A DNA stretch of 64,000 nucleotides from DAITPV01 sp050692555 (GCA_050692555.1 JBOGVS010000009.1:12405-76404), one strand, 5' to 3'; numbered from the stretch's first letter, positions 7,842 to 18,257 are shown. Numbers and translations: made by a program. The notes: a model not told the origin generated them from the sequence alone.

Positions 7842-8558
7842 CTAGGTCCGGACGCAGCGCCAGATCGCCAGGCGCCACAGAAGGCGAGAGCCCCGGGCCC
7901 GGAGGTTGACGAACCCCTGGGCCATGAGCCTGGCCACCTCTCGGGAGCGAGCCACCAGTCCGGGCAGGGGAAACTCTCGCTCCGACACGGGTTCCATGTT
8001 GGAGGGGCCGAAGATCCGGCGGGCCGTGTCGATCACCCGCCGCTCATCCTGGATCGACGCGGTGGGCAGGTACAGCCTTCCGCCCGGCTCCAGGTGATCG
8101 CCCACCGATTCCAGCATGGCCACAGGAACCTCCGCGCCGGTGGGTCCTCCCGCATAGCCGCCGGGAAACCATCCGGCGACCTCGGCCAGCTCGTCGGGGA
8201 TGCCGGAGACGTCCCCGATGGCCACGGAGGCAGTAACGTCGCGGACCGGTTCGAACAGGCTGCCTGTCCGGAACTCGACCCGGTCCGCCAGGCCAAGAAG
8301 ACCGGCGTTCTCCCGGGCCACCTGGACGGCCTCTTTTAGGATCTCCACCCCGTACACGCGGGCGGCGCCGAGGCGCGCGGCCACGAAGCTCAGCACTCCG
8401 CTCCCCGACCCCACGTCGATGACGGTCTCGCCCTCCTTGATGTCCAGTGCATCGGCCAGGGCCCTGCTGGTGGAGGTGGGAGGGAACACAGTTGCTCCCA
8501 GCTTGAGGTCGAAGGGTCCGGTGCGGCCCTTCCAAGTGAACGTTCCGTCGGTGCTCAT
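7842..8558 (-). CDS. class I SAM-dependent methyltransferase (PrmA-like)
   Basis: A 238-aa methyltransferase. Motif I is VIDVGSGSGVLSFVAARLG (about 46-64) and the acidic loop is VYGVEILKEAV. The N-terminal part KLGATVFPPTSTSRALADAL resembles the entry region of ribosomal protein L11 or protein-arginine methyltransferases. The N/DPPY-type motif is not evident, so the target is left open. ATG 8558 is supported by GGGGAGGG about 9 bases upstream; a GTG further upstream lacks such support. Convergent with chrA. Confidence 0.75.
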   Translation of the reverse strand: MSTDGTFTWKGRTGPFDLKLGATVFPPTSTSRALADALDIKEGETVIDVGSGSGVLSFVAARLGAARVYGVEILKEAVQVARENAGLLGLADRVEFRTGSLFEPVRDVTASVAIGDVSGIPDELAEVAGWFPGGYAGGPTGAEVPVAMLESVGDHLEPGGRLYLPTASIQDERRVIDTARRIFGPSNMEPVSEREFPLPGLVARSREVARLMAQGFVNLRARGSRLLWRLAIWRCVRT

Positions 8559-8588
8559 GTCTGTACGACCCTCCCCGTCCCGCACACG

Positions 8589-9995
8589 TTACCCTTCCCG
8601 GCCCACCCTGTGGACCTTGAGGAGATTGGCGTGGGTCCGGCCCGCGGGGGAGGAGGCCACCATGATCACCACGTCCTCCTCCTCGACGGCGCCGGCTTCC
8701 CGGAGGCGGGTGTCCATGCCGTCGATCAGCTGGTCCGTGTCCGAGGGCGGGTCGATGGGCCGGGAGACCACGCCGTGGAACAGGGTCATTCGTCCCACGG
8801 CGCGGGGGTCGGCAGAGAACGCGTGGATCGGCACCCCCGGCCGGGCCGCGGAGATCAGCCGGGCGGTGAGGCCGGTCCTGGTGAAGCAGGCCACCCCGGC
8901 GGCGCGGCTTCGGCGAGCCAAGACCGCGGCAGCCCGGGCCAGCGGCAGCTCTTCCAGGTCCACCCCCGCGGACTCACGGGCCGGAGGGAGGAACCGGGCC
9001 CCCTCGGTCTCCGCCACCTCCAGGATCCTGGCCGCGGTGGCCGCAGACTCCGTGACGTAGGTCCCGATCGCCGTCTCCGCGGACAGCAGGATGGCGTCGG
9101 CGGCATCGAACACCGCGCCGGCCACGTCCCCCACCTCGGCCCGGGTGGGACGGGGCGCCCGGGTCATCGACTCGAGCATCTGGGTGGCGATGATCACCGG
9201 CTTGGCCACCTGGTTCGCCGCGGCCACCAGGCGCTTCTGGATCACCGGGATCTCCTCCAGGGCCATCTCCACGCCCAGATCGCCGCGGGCCACCATCACG
9301 GCGTCGGCCCCGTCCAGGATGGCATCGATGTCTTCCACCGCCCCGCGGGTCTCGATCTTGGCCACCAGGAGCGGGCGGGGGTCGCCGCACAACGAGCGCA
9401 GGGCCCGGATATCCACGGCCCGGCGGACGAAGGACTGGGCGACCATGTCGACCCCCGCGTCGAGCGCCCACGCCAGGTCCTCCTCGTCCTTCGGGGTGAT
9501 GGCCGGGAGCCGCAGTCGCTCGGACGGCACGTTCACCCCGACCCGGGACCGGATGGGACCGCCCCGGACGACCTCGGTCACCACGTCGTTCCCCTCGCGT
9601 TCGCGGACCCTCAGCTCAGCGGCCCCGTCGGCGAGCAGCACGCGATCGCCCGGCTCGAGGTCCTGGGCCAGGCCGGCGTAGTTGGTGGGCGCGCCGGAGG
9701 CGTCTCCCGGGTTGCCGGCGTCCCGGAGCACGAACCTGGACCCCGAAGCCAGGGTCGCTTCGCCGTCCTCCAGCTCCCCGAGCCGGATCTTGGGTCCCGA
9801 GAGGTCGGCCATGATCCCCACCGTTCGCCCGCCCGCCTTGGCGGCGTCGCGGACCGCCCGGAGCATCCGATCGCGGCTCTCCACGGTCCCGTGCGAGCAG
9901 TTGATCCGGGCCACGTCCATCCCGGCCTCGACCAGCTCGGGGACCTTCGCTTCGCTGGCCGGACCCAGCGTGCAGACGAGCTTGGTGGCCCGCAT
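8589..9995 (-). CDS. pyk: pyruvate kinase
   Basis: A 468-aa pyruvate kinase, converting PEP and ADP to pyruvate and ATP at the end of glycolysis. Seen: TKLVCTLGPASE at the N-terminus, ARINCSHGT, DLSGPKIRLG, the active-site block VAKIETRGAVEDID with its catalytic Lys and Glu, MVARGDLGVEM, and IATQMLESM. A C-terminal allosteric domain is present. The start ATG 9995 lies 4 bp after the deacetylase stop, so translation is probably coupled. The length is normal for bacterial enzymes. Confidence 0.95.
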   Translation of the reverse strand: MRATKLVCTLGPASEAKVPELVEAGMDVARINCSHGTVESRDRMLRAVRDAAKAGGRTVGIMADLSGPKIRLGELEDGEATLASGSRFVLRDAGNPGDASGAPTNYAGLAQDLEPGDRVLLADGAAELRVREREGNDVVTEVVRGGPIRSRVGVNVPSERLRLPAITPKDEEDLAWALDAGVDMVAQSFVRRAVDIRALRSLCGDPRPLLVAKIETRGAVEDIDAILDGADAVMVARGDLGVEMALEEIPVIQKRLVAAANQVAKPVIIATQMLESMTRAPRPTRAEVGDVAGAVFDAADAILLSAETAIGTYVTESAATAARILEVAETEGARFLPPARESAGVDLEELPLARAAAVLARRSRAAGVACFTRTGLTARLISAARPGVPIHAFSADPRAVGRMTLFHGVVSRPIDPPSDTDQLIDGMDTRLREAGAVEEEDVVIMVASSPAGRTHANLLKVHRVGREG

Positions 9996-9999
9996 TCCT

Positions 10000-11151
10000 T
10001 CAGGACACGGGGTTCTTCGGTGACGGCAACGCCCGCTCGCGAACCTCGGAGATGATCCCCTCGATCGCCTCGCGGTCTTCCCGGGCCGGCGGGGGTTCCT
10101 CGGAGAGCCGATCCGGAACCGCGGTCCCGGCTTCCTCGGCGGCCATGGCCACCCACGACGGGGGGACCTCATCGGCCAGGGTGTGCTCGGCCATCTCGCC
10201 GAAGGCGATCGTCCAGGCCCGGGGCACCACCCGGGCCCACTGGTATCCCCCTCCCCCGGTGGCCACCCACCGCCCCCCGGCGGCCTGGTGGGCCAGGTCG
10301 TGGACGATCTTGGCCACGTCGAAGTACGCCCGCGTGGACAGGGACAGATGCGCCAGGGGATCGGTGTGGTGGGTGTCGCACCCGAGCTGGGTGACCAGCA
10401 CGTCGGGGCTCCAGGAGCCGACCAACGGCGGCACCACCTGACGGAACGCCTCCAGCCACCCCTCGTCGGACGTGGATGGCGGGAGGGGGACGTTCACCGC
10501 GGTGCCCTCCCCCTCCCCGGCTCCCCGCTCGTCGACGAACCCGGTGCCGGGGAACAGGTACCGGCCGGACTCGTGGATCGACACCGTGAGCACCCTGGGG
10601 TCCCGGTAGAAGATCTCCTGGGGGCCGTCGCCGTGGTGGACGTCGACGTCGACGTAGGCCACCCGTTCCGCGCCGTGCTCCAGCATCCAGGCGATGGCGA
10701 TGGCCGGGTCGTCGTACACGCAGAAGCCCGAGGCCCGCTCGGGCATGGCGTGATGAAGGCCTCCCGCGGGGCTGAAGGCGTGCTCCGCCTTCCCGCTGAT
10801 CACCGCCTCCGCGGCCACCAGCGTGGCCCCGGCGACCCGGGCCGAGGCCTCGTGCATCCCGCGGAAGATGGGGTTGTCGCCGGGACCGAGGCCGTACCGC
10901 CACCAGTCCCCCGTCTCCCCCCGGCCGGCCCGTCGCACGGCGTCGAGGTAGGCGGGGGTGTGAACCAGGGTGAGCTCCGCGTCGGTGGCCATCCTGGCGG
11001 GGACCTCGCCGACCCGGTCGTCCTCCAGCACGCCGAAGGCGGCGATCAGCTCCCGGGTCAACATGACCCGGGCCGGCCTGAGGGGGTGTTGGGGCCCGTG
11101 GTCGTACTCGACCAGCTCCGGCGAGTACACCAGCAGAACCCGGCGGCTCAT
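10000..11151 (-). CDS. acuC: AcuC-like histone deacetylase family protein
   Basis: A 383-aa class I HDAC-fold deacetylase. Metal and catalytic residues lie in SPAGGLHHAM (tandem His), YVDVDVHHGDG (Asp/His zinc ligands), LGCDTHHTDPL (Asp ligand) and GGGGYQ. AcuC of Bacillus removes acetyl groups from acetyl-CoA synthetase; that target is inferred by homology. The ATG overlaps the stop of the transporter-HEAT gene (ATGA) and pyruvate kinase follows after 4 bp, so the three form one operon. Confidence 0.85.
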   Translation of the reverse strand: MSRRVLLVYSPELVEYDHGPQHPLRPARVMLTRELIAAFGVLEDDRVGEVPARMATDAELTLVHTPAYLDAVRRAGRGETGDWWRYGLGPGDNPIFRGMHEASARVAGATLVAAEAVISGKAEHAFSPAGGLHHAMPERASGFCVYDDPAIAIAWMLEHGAERVAYVDVDVHHGDGPQEIFYRDPRVLTVSIHESGRYLFPGTGFVDERGAGEGEGTAVNVPLPPSTSDEGWLEAFRQVVPPLVGSWSPDVLVTQLGCDTHHTDPLAHLSLSTRAYFDVAKIVHDLAHQAAGGRWVATGGGGYQWARVVPRAWTIAFGEMAEHTLADEVPPSWVAMAAEEAGTAVPDRLSEEPPPAREDREAIEGIISEVRERALPSPKNPVS

Positions 11152-14075
11152 CCTCCACCCGCCTGAACGTACGGCTCTCGCAGCCGGCTGCACAGGACCC
11201 GCATCATGGCCAGGCTCGCCTCGGGCCGCTCTCGAAGGATCCGTTCCAGCCTGCTCCGGGCGAGCGTCAGCGCTCGGACCTCGCCCGAGCACACCAGCGA
11301 GCCCATCCTGGGCTCCCTGCTGATGGGGGCCATCTCCCCCACGTATTCACCGGCCCCCCGCCGGGCCACCTCCACCGGCTCGGAGCCGTCACGACGCACC
11401 ACGATACGGATCTCGCCCGACAGCACGATGTACATCTCTTCGCCGGACTCTCCCTGCTCGGCGATGGTCTCGCCATCGGGGAAGACGCTCTCCGTGGCCA
11501 CCTCGCCGATCTGCTTCAGGTCCGCGGGCGAGAGCTCCGCGAACAACGGAACCTTCCGCAGGAAGAGCACTCGCTCCATGAGCGACAGGCTGGACACGGC
11601 CTCCACGCCGAGATCTCCTTCCAGGGCCGAGACGGCTACCTCGCGGACCAGGGTATCCGCATCGGAGCCGGCAAGCCGCCGCAGCTCCGTGCGAACAGTG
11701 GGTCCGCGTGCCCGGGCCGCGAACGCCGCGCAGGCCCGGAGCCACGGGTCCTCGTCGCGCATCAGCTGGAGGAGTGCCTCCTCCGGATCGCCCGAGGCCC
11801 ATGTGGACTCCCAGATCTGGAGAAGGGGGCGGACGATGGTCCGGTCACCCACCGCCTCCAGGGCCTCCAGCGCGTTGGCCCGCTGCTCCGGATCGGGGCT
11901 GGCGAGGTCCTCGATGGCCAGCCGCACGGCGGTCGGATCGGTGAACCCCCCCACGGCCCGAAGTGCCGACGTGGCGTGGTGCAGACATCGATCCCGGACC
12001 GCGTGGCTCGCCAGACCCATCCGCTCGTCGCCGTCCACGCTCAGGGCCCGAAGGACCCCGGCGTACCGAGTGGCCCGATCCACCTGGCCCCGGCCGTACC
12101 TCTGAAGCGCGGATCGTTCCACGCCCCCCATCCGGCTGAGAGCCAGGACGGCGCCGTTCTCCAGCCGCGGGGCGGCCAGAGCCTCAAGCAGCCACGGGAC
12201 CATCGGATCCCCGCGCGCCACGACGGCGTCGACGGCCTGTTCCCGCACGGTGAGATCGGGATCGCCGAGCGCGGTGAGCAGCTCATCCGGCTCGCCACCG
12301 GCTCGAGCCAATGCGATGACTGCCGCCGCCCGGTCCTCGGGTCGAGGCGACGATGCCAACGACCTCAGTACCTCTCCACCTTTTCCGTCCGGAGAATCAG
12401 GGAACACCGCGGCGGCGGTGGCCCGAACGCGCGGGTCGGGGTCCGACAGCATCGGTTGCAGGGATCTCCCGAGAGCCGATCGGTCCTCGATGGCCGCCAG
12501 CCCCTCGACGGCCTCGACGCGGACATCGGGGTTCGGATGCCCGAGGGCGTCACGGAGCTCCGGGAGTGACTCCGCGTCCCCGGCCCGAGCCACGCCGCGA
12601 AGAGCCGCCGCTCTGACCACCGCGTCCTCGTCGCTGAGCCCACGCCGCAGGGCCCCGAGGGTCTCCGAGGCGCCCGCCTCCGCCAGGACCTCCATCGAGA
12701 TCCGCCGGACGGCGGGGTCGGGGTCGGAGGCCCTCCTCTCCAGCTCGGCAAGGGCCGCGGCGTCCCGGCGGAAACCGCCGAACGGCTCCTCCTGTGGCAC
12801 GAAGACCTCCGGGTTCCCCGCCCGAAGCGCCTCGAGCACCGCGCCGGCGTACGCCCGGCGGGCCCGCAGGCACGCCGCCGTGGCCAGGACTGCGGCCCCC
12901 GCACCGACCAGGGCGACCTGCGCGGGTTCGAGGACCCGCTGCGCCAGGATCAGCATCAGGCCAGAGGCCACCACGCCGGCCTGCAGCGGGATCCCGTCCA
13001 TGAACGCGCGGACCCGGTCGCGGCGTTCCGGCGGAACCACGTTGAAGACCGCCTGCCACCCCGGTCCCCAGACCCCGTTCACCCAGATCATCTGGATGAA
13101 CCGAGCGGCCACCACGATGGTGAACGTGGGACTGAGCGCCAGCGCGCCGAACCCCACCACGTAGATCACCGGGAGCAGCAGGACCATGGTCATCACCCCG
13201 AACGCGGCGAAGAGCCGGTTGGCCACGAACAGGGAAACCAGCAGCGCCGCCCCGTTGGCGGCGCCCATGAACAACCCCAGGAACCCGGCCAGCCGGTCCG
13301 TGTCGGGGAACCGGGTCGTGGCCGACTCCGCGAACAGGAAGGCCAGCGAGAAGTACAGGAGCGCGAACAGCGCGAGCGATACGGCCATCCATCGGAGGAG
13401 TGGAGAGAATCGAACCACCCGAACACCCTCCCCCAGCTCGGCCACGAGTCCCCGGCGATCTCCTCGGCGACGCCGGGGCTGAACGGCTCCTGCCGTCGCC
13501 GACCGGGCCAGGACGAACACCGTCGCCAGAGCTGCGGCCCACACCAACAGCAGGTTCTCCGTGCCCAGCCACGCCGCGACCGGCCCCGTCGCCAGGCCAC
13601 CCACCACGATGCCCACCACCAGGCCCGAGCCGTAGAGCGGAAACAGCCGCTTGGCCTGTCGGGTGTCGTGCACGGCACCGGCGACCGCCCACGCTGAGAG
13701 AACCGACACCGACCAGACCACCATCATCACCAGCCACAGGACGGGATAGCCCCATCGTTGTTCGGTCAGGGCCAGGGCTCTCATCCCCAGCACCACGACC
13801 GACAGCACCAGCGGGGCGAGCGTGGCGAACCGCCCCCGCGCCGACCGGGCGATGAGGGGGCTCAGCATGGTCATCACCAGGAAGGTGACCACTCCCAGGA
13901 TCACGTAGAGGACCGGGAGGAAGTCGGGCCCGAAGCGGACGAAGAACAGCGACTCCACGGCGTTGGCTCCGAGCGCCGACCCGAAGAGGAGCACGAACAT
14001 CAGCAGGAGGACCAGCGAGGCGATCCTGCCCTCCCCCGGTTGGATCTTCAGTGCTCGAGAGAACCGTCCGGCCAT
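11148..14075 (-). CDS. fusion: NTT/MFS-like 12-TM transporter, HEAT repeats, cNMP-binding domain
   Basis: A 975-aa three-part protein. Residues about 15-420 contain roughly twelve hydrophobic segments resembling MFS or bacterial ATP/ADP-translocase-like carriers. Residues about 440-800 are HEAT repeats (recurring DPDPAVRR, DEDAVVRAAAL, HPNPDVRVEA, DPDPRVRATA). Residues about 835-960 form a cyclic-nucleotide-binding domain with FPDGETIAEQGESGEEMYIV and a phosphate-cassette-like GEMAPISREPRMGSLV. The substrate is unknown. An ATG with a CATAAT box 7 bases upstream marks the start. It lies next to a nucleotide cyclase-like gene, which suggests control by cAMP or cGMP (inference). Confidence 0.75.
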   Translation of the reverse strand: MAGRFSRALKIQPGEGRIASLVLLLMFVLLFGSALGANAVESLFFVRFGPDFLPVLYVILGVVTFLVMTMLSPLIARSARGRFATLAPLVLSVVVLGMRALALTEQRWGYPVLWLVMMVVWSVSVLSAWAVAGAVHDTRQAKRLFPLYGSGLVVGIVVGGLATGPVAAWLGTENLLLVWAAALATVFVLARSATAGAVQPRRRRGDRRGLVAELGEGVRVVRFSPLLRWMAVSLALFALLYFSLAFLFAESATTRFPDTDRLAGFLGLFMGAANGAALLVSLFVANRLFAAFGVMTMVLLLPVIYVVGFGALALSPTFTIVVAARFIQMIWVNGVWGPGWQAVFNVVPPERRDRVRAFMDGIPLQAGVVASGLMLILAQRVLEPAQVALVGAGAAVLATAACLRARRAYAGAVLEALRAGNPEVFVPQEEPFGGFRRDAAALAELERRASDPDPAVRRISMEVLAEAGASETLGALRRGLSDEDAVVRAAALRGVARAGDAESLPELRDALGHPNPDVRVEAVEGLAAIEDRSALGRSLQPMLSDPDPRVRATAAAVFPDSPDGKGGEVLRSLASSPRPEDRAAAVIALARAGGEPDELLTALGDPDLTVREQAVDAVVARGDPMVPWLLEALAAPRLENGAVLALSRMGGVERSALQRYGRGQVDRATRYAGVLRALSVDGDERMGLASHAVRDRCLHHATSALRAVGGFTDPTAVRLAIEDLASPDPEQRANALEALEAVGDRTIVRPLLQIWESTWASGDPEEALLQLMRDEDPWLRACAAFAARARGPTVRTELRRLAGSDADTLVREVAVSALEGDLGVEAVSSLSLMERVLFLRKVPLFAELSPADLKQIGEVATESVFPDGETIAEQGESGEEMYIVLSGEIRIVVRRDGSEPVEVARRGAGEYVGEMAPISREPRMGSLVCSGEVRALTLARSRLERILRERPEASLAMMRVLCSRLREPYVQAGGG

Positions 14076-14082
14076 TCGGGGG

Positions 14083-14088
14083 ATTATG
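14083..14088 (-). promoter_or_regulatory. -10 box CATAAT, leaderless promoter of the transporter-HEAT-cNMP operon
   Basis: CATAAT on the minus strand, 7 bases before ATG 14075 with no Shine-Dalgarno in between. Confidence 0.5.
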
Positions 14089-14114
14089 AGACCCGCGGCG
14101 AGGACTGACCTCCC

Positions 14115-16738
14115 TCAGCCGACCTCCTGCCGGGCGTAGGCCAGTGCCTGCTCCAGCGTCATGGCTTGGCCCTCCTCCCACGCCGCGTTCACGGCCGCGT
14201 CGCCAAGCGCCTGGCGAGCGGGGTCCGTGGGATCCCCGAGATCGATGAACGGAGGTGGGGCGTGCCCCCCGGCCGCCGCCTTGACGGCCGCGGAGGCCCC
14301 CGCCAGCCGAACGGCCGGCAGGTGTCGCCCCTCGGCGCTGGCCTTCGACGCCAGATTGTCCAGGACGATCCCCATGCCGGTCCGGTTCCCCACCTCCTCG
14401 TCGTTCTTCAGTGCTTCGAGGTACACCGACCCGGCGGTGACCAGATCTCCCTGGGCCAGGGCGATCCGCCCCAGGACGTGAAGGGCGTCCGTGATCCCGA
14501 ACCGATCGCCGGCCTCTCGGTGGATCCGGAGGCTCTCCTCCGCCCGGGCTCTGGCGGTGTCCATGTCTCCCTCTATCCGGGCCACGATCGCCAGGAGCCA
14601 CATCGTGTCCGCCACCCCCCGGCGGACACCCAGCTCCTCGAACAGCGAACGGGCCTTGGTGACCAGCTTCATCGCGGTGGCCATGTCTCCCTCGTACGCG
14701 GGGGGGTAGGCCAGGTTGTAGAACCCCTCCGCCTCGGCATGCCGATCACCGAGCTCGCGGGCGATGGCCAACGCCTCCTCGTAGGCCCGGCGACAGGTGG
14801 CGAAGTCCTCCTGCCAGTAGGCTATCCCCCCCAGGGCGGTCAGGCCTCCCGACCTCTCGATGGTGCGGTCGGCGGCTGATGGGAGCGCCAACACTTCCTC
14901 TGGCCACCGCCGGCCCTCGTCCAGGTGGCCGTGGAGGTGCCAGAACCGCCAGAGCGCCGCGATCAGCCGGAGCCCCACCGCCGCGTCCTCCGTCTCGATG
15001 GCCCATCGCAACGTGGCCCGCAGGTTGTCGTGCTCCAGCTCCAGCCGGTCCAGCCACCGCTTCTGGTCGACACCCCGCAGCTGGGGCCGCGCCGCCTCGG
15101 CGAGGGACAGGAAGAGAGAACCGTGACGGGCCCGGGTGCCGGAGGTCTCTCCCGCGGCGTCCAACCGTTCCGCGCTGAACGCCCGGATCGTCTCCAGCAT
15201 CCCCAGCCGAACCCCATCGGATGAGCTCGGCGACTTCGTCGCCAGGCTCTTGTCCACCAGGGATCCCAGCATCTGGAGCGCATCCCGTCCCAGCTCGCCG
15301 TGAGCGTCGGCCACCGATTCCGCTGCTTCCAGTGTCCAGCCGCCGGAAAAGACCGAGAGCCGCCTGAAGAGGATCCGTTCGGCCTCGTCGAGGAGGTCGA
15401 AACTCCATCCGATAGCCTCTCGGAGCGTCCGTTGGCGGGCCGGCAGGTCCACGGGACCTCCGGATAACAGCTCCAGGCGAGCCCCGAGACGTTCCAGCAT
15501 GTCCTGAGGGGATAACAACTTGACGCGAGAGGCCGCCAGCTCGATTGCCAGCGGGAGCCGGCCAGGCGGACACACAGCTCCGCCACCGCCGGCCCGTTGT
15601 CCTCGGTGAGGACGAACCCGGGGTCCACCGCCATCGCTCGCTGCACGAACAGGGCCACCGCCTCGGAGTGGGTGGGGTCGACGTCGGGCTCGGGAACCGT
15701 GAGCGGGGGCACGGGGACCTCCTGTTCCCCCGAAAGGTGCAGCGGTTCCCTGCTGGTGGCCAGGATCCGGAGGTGGGGAGCGGCGTCGAGCAGGCCGGCC
15801 ACGGTGTCGGCTCCGTCCAACAGCTGCTCGAGGTTGTCCAGGACCATCAGCATCTCCCGCTCCCGGACATGCTCATGGAGGGTGTCGAGGACCGGCCGCA
15901 CCCCTTCGGCACGAACGCCGATGGCGTCGGCCACGCTCGAAGGGATCAGGCGGGGATCGGTGATCGGCGCGAGGTCCACGAAGAACACGCCGTCCGGATA
16001 GTCCTCGAGGAGCTCACCGGCGGCCTGCAGCGCCAGCCTGGTCTTTCCGCTTCCCCCCGGGCCGGTGAGCGTGAGGAGGCCCGGCCCCCGGGCGAGCTCC
16101 TTCACCCCGGCCACCTCTCGTTCCCGGCCCACGAAGCTCGTCCGCTGAGCCGGAAGATTGGTCGGCACTTCCAACGTCCGGGGCGGGGGAAAGTCGGCGG
16201 GAAGGCCGTCGATCGCCACGTCGTGGAGGCGCTGAGCGTGGTCGAAGTCCTTGAGACGGTGCGACCCGAGATCCCGGAGCGTCACTGCGTCGGGGAGAAC
16301 CTGCTCGACCAGAGCACGAGTGGTCCCCGAGACCAGGACCTGGCCCCCATTGGCCGCCGCGGCGATCCGAGCCGCGAGGTTCACGTCGATGCCAAGGTAG
16401 TCGTCGCCGCCCAGGACGCCCTCGCCGGTGTGCATCCCCATCCGGACCAGGAGCGCTCTCCCCCCTGGCCACTCGTGGCCCGCGAGGGAGCGCTGAGCGG
16501 CAACAGCGGTCAGAAGAGCGCCGGCCGGCCTCGGGAACACCGCGAAGAAGGAGTCCCCCTCGGTGCGGATCTCCACGCCGTCGCCTTCGGCGATGGCCTT
16601 CCGCATCAACGCGGAGTGGTCGTCCTGGACGCGGCGGTACTCCTCGCCGAGCTCCTGGAGCAGCCGGGTGGATCCCTCAATATCCGTGAACAGGAAGGTC
16701 ACGGTCCCGGTCGGCAGTCCCGCGGAGCCTTCGGTCAT
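14115..16738 (-). pseudogene. class III nucleotide cyclase - NB-ARC-like ATPase - TPR regulator, split by one frameshift
   Basis: One gene of about 875 codons read in two frames. The first frame (16738 to about 15556) has a guanylate/adenylate cyclase domain (VTFLFTDIEGSTRLLQ with metal Asp19, EGDSFFAVF, DVNLAARIA) and an ATPase with Walker A TGPGGSGKTRLA at about 229-240. The second frame, from about 15575 to 14115, continues with LPLAIELAASRVKLLSPQDM and a long TPR region. At about 15552-15562 the frame changes within RLAG-(L)PLAIELAA; inserting one base restores the family sequence. Either a true pseudogene or a sequencing error. It starts 34 bp after the aldehyde dehydrogenase. Confidence 0.8.
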
Positions 16739-16772
16739 CCGGTCGAGCCGGTGGAGATCAGCCGCCGGCCCA

Positions 16773-18257
16773 CTACTCGATGCCCTGGGCCTTCTGGACC
16801 TTTCCGGAGAAGTCCACCGACACGGCCTTCCACTCCGTGAACTCGTCGAGGGCCTGAGGGCCGGCCTCCCGGTGGCCGTTGCCCGTGTTCTTCATCCCGC
16901 CGAACGGGAGCTGGACCTCGGCGCCGATCGTGGGAGCGTTCACGTAGACCACCCCGAACTCCAGGCCCTGGATGGCCTTGAACACGTTGGTGATGTCGTG
17001 GGTGTAGATCGACGCCGAGAGCCCGTACTCCGTGGAGTTGGCGATGGCGATGGCCTCGTCGACGTCTGACGTCCGGATGATGCCCGTGACCGGCCCGAAG
17101 ATCTCCTCCTGGGCGATCCTCATATCGGGCTTCATGTCGTCGAACACCGTGGGCGCGATGAAGTTGCCCTTGTCGTACCCGTCGCCGGTGAGCTCGTCGC
17201 CGCCGGTGAGCAGGGTGGCCCCTTCCTGCCTGCCGATCCCGATGTACTCCAGGACCCGCTCCTTCTGCGTCTCGTTGATCACCGGTGCCAGCTCGACCTC
17301 CGGGTCGAGGCCGCTCCCCACCTTCATGCCTTCCACCCGCGACACCAGCTTGTCGGTGAACTCCTCCTTGATCCCCTCGTGCACCACCAGTCGCGAGGTG
17401 GCCGTACACCGCTGGCCGCTGGTGGCGAAGGCGCCCCACGCGGAGGCCTCTACCGCGAGGTCCATTTCCGCGTCGGGCATGACGATCAGCACGTTCTTCG
17501 AGCCGAGCTCCAGCGAGCAACGCTTCATCAGTCGCCCACACGTCTCGTTGATCTGCCGGCCCACCTCCAGCGAGCCGGTGAACGAGACACCGCGGACGCC
17601 CGGGTGCTCCACCAGGGCTGCGCCGGCCTTCTTCCCGAAACCATGCACCAGGTTGAGCACGCCCTTTGGCAGTCCCACCTGCTCGAACACCCTCACCAGG
17701 AGCGTGGCCAGCAGCGGGGTGTCCTGAGCCGGCTTGAACACGCTGGGACAGCCGGCCACGATCGCCGGGGCGATCTTCCACAGCGGGATGGCGATGGGGA
17801 AGTTCCACGGCGTGATCAGGCCAAATACGCCGACCGGGTGGCGGACGGTCATGGAGAACTTCGAGGGGAGCTCGGCCGGCATGGTCTGGCCGAAGAACCG
17901 CCGTCCCTCACCGGCCATGTAGAAGCAGAAGTCGATCCCTTCCTGGATGTCGGCCCGGGTTTCCTTGAGGGTCTTGCCCATCTCCCGGGTCATCAGCTCG
18001 GCGTACTCCTCCTTGCGCTCCTCGAGCACGAGCCCAGCCCGGAGCACGTAGTCGGCCCGCCGTGGCACCGGCGTGGCCATCCAGCCGGGATAGGTCGCGT
18101 GGGCGGCGGCAACCGCCCGGTCGACGTCCTCGGGCGTGCCCTGGGGGAACTCCCCGATGATCTCGTCGCGGTTCGCCGGGTTCCGTGACTCGAAGGTTCG
18201 GGTCGACGACCCCCGGGTCCACTCCCCTCCGATGTAGTGGAGGTGTTCCTCGGCCAT
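16773..18257 (-). CDS. aldehyde dehydrogenase (NAD(P)-dependent)
   Basis: A 494-aa ALDH. Seen: FGLITPWNFPIAIPLWK (about 147-163), catalytic Glu in LELGSKN, catalytic Cys in SGQRCTATSR, and EIFGPVTGI. It oxidises an aldehyde to an acid; the overall sequence resembles alpha-ketoglutarate-semialdehyde or related dehydrogenases, but the substrate is not certain. ATG 18257 follows GAGGAGGAGG at close spacing, and MAEEHLHYIGGEW is the usual ALDH N-terminus. The divergent ACT and FAH genes may belong to the same catabolic route. Confidence 0.9.
   Translation of the reverse strand: MAEEHLHYIGGEWTRGSSTRTFESRNPANRDEIIGEFPQGTPEDVDRAVAAAHATYPGWMATPVPRRADYVLRAGLVLEERKEEYAELMTREMGKTLKETRADIQEGIDFCFYMAGEGRRFFGQTMPAELPSKFSMTVRHPVGVFGLITPWNFPIAIPLWKIAPAIVAGCPSVFKPAQDTPLLATLLVRVFEQVGLPKGVLNLVHGFGKKAGAALVEHPGVRGVSFTGSLEVGRQINETCGRLMKRCSLELGSKNVLIVMPDAEMDLAVEASAWGAFATSGQRCTATSRLVVHEGIKEEFTDKLVSRVEGMKVGSGLDPEVELAPVINETQKERVLEYIGIGRQEGATLLTGGDELTGDGYDKGNFIAPTVFDDMKPDMRIAQEEIFGPVTGIIRTSDVDEAIAIANSTEYGLSASIYTHDITNVFKAIQGLEFGVVYVNAPTIGAEVQLPFGGMKNTGNGHREAGPQALDEFTEWKAVSVDFSGKVQKAQGIE

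Noticed and set aside
12550..14601. 683-codon frame antisense to the transporter-HEAT-cNMP gene
   Set aside because: Composed of Gly/Arg/Pro-rich low-complexity sequence caused by the GC-rich third positions of the real gene; no domain.
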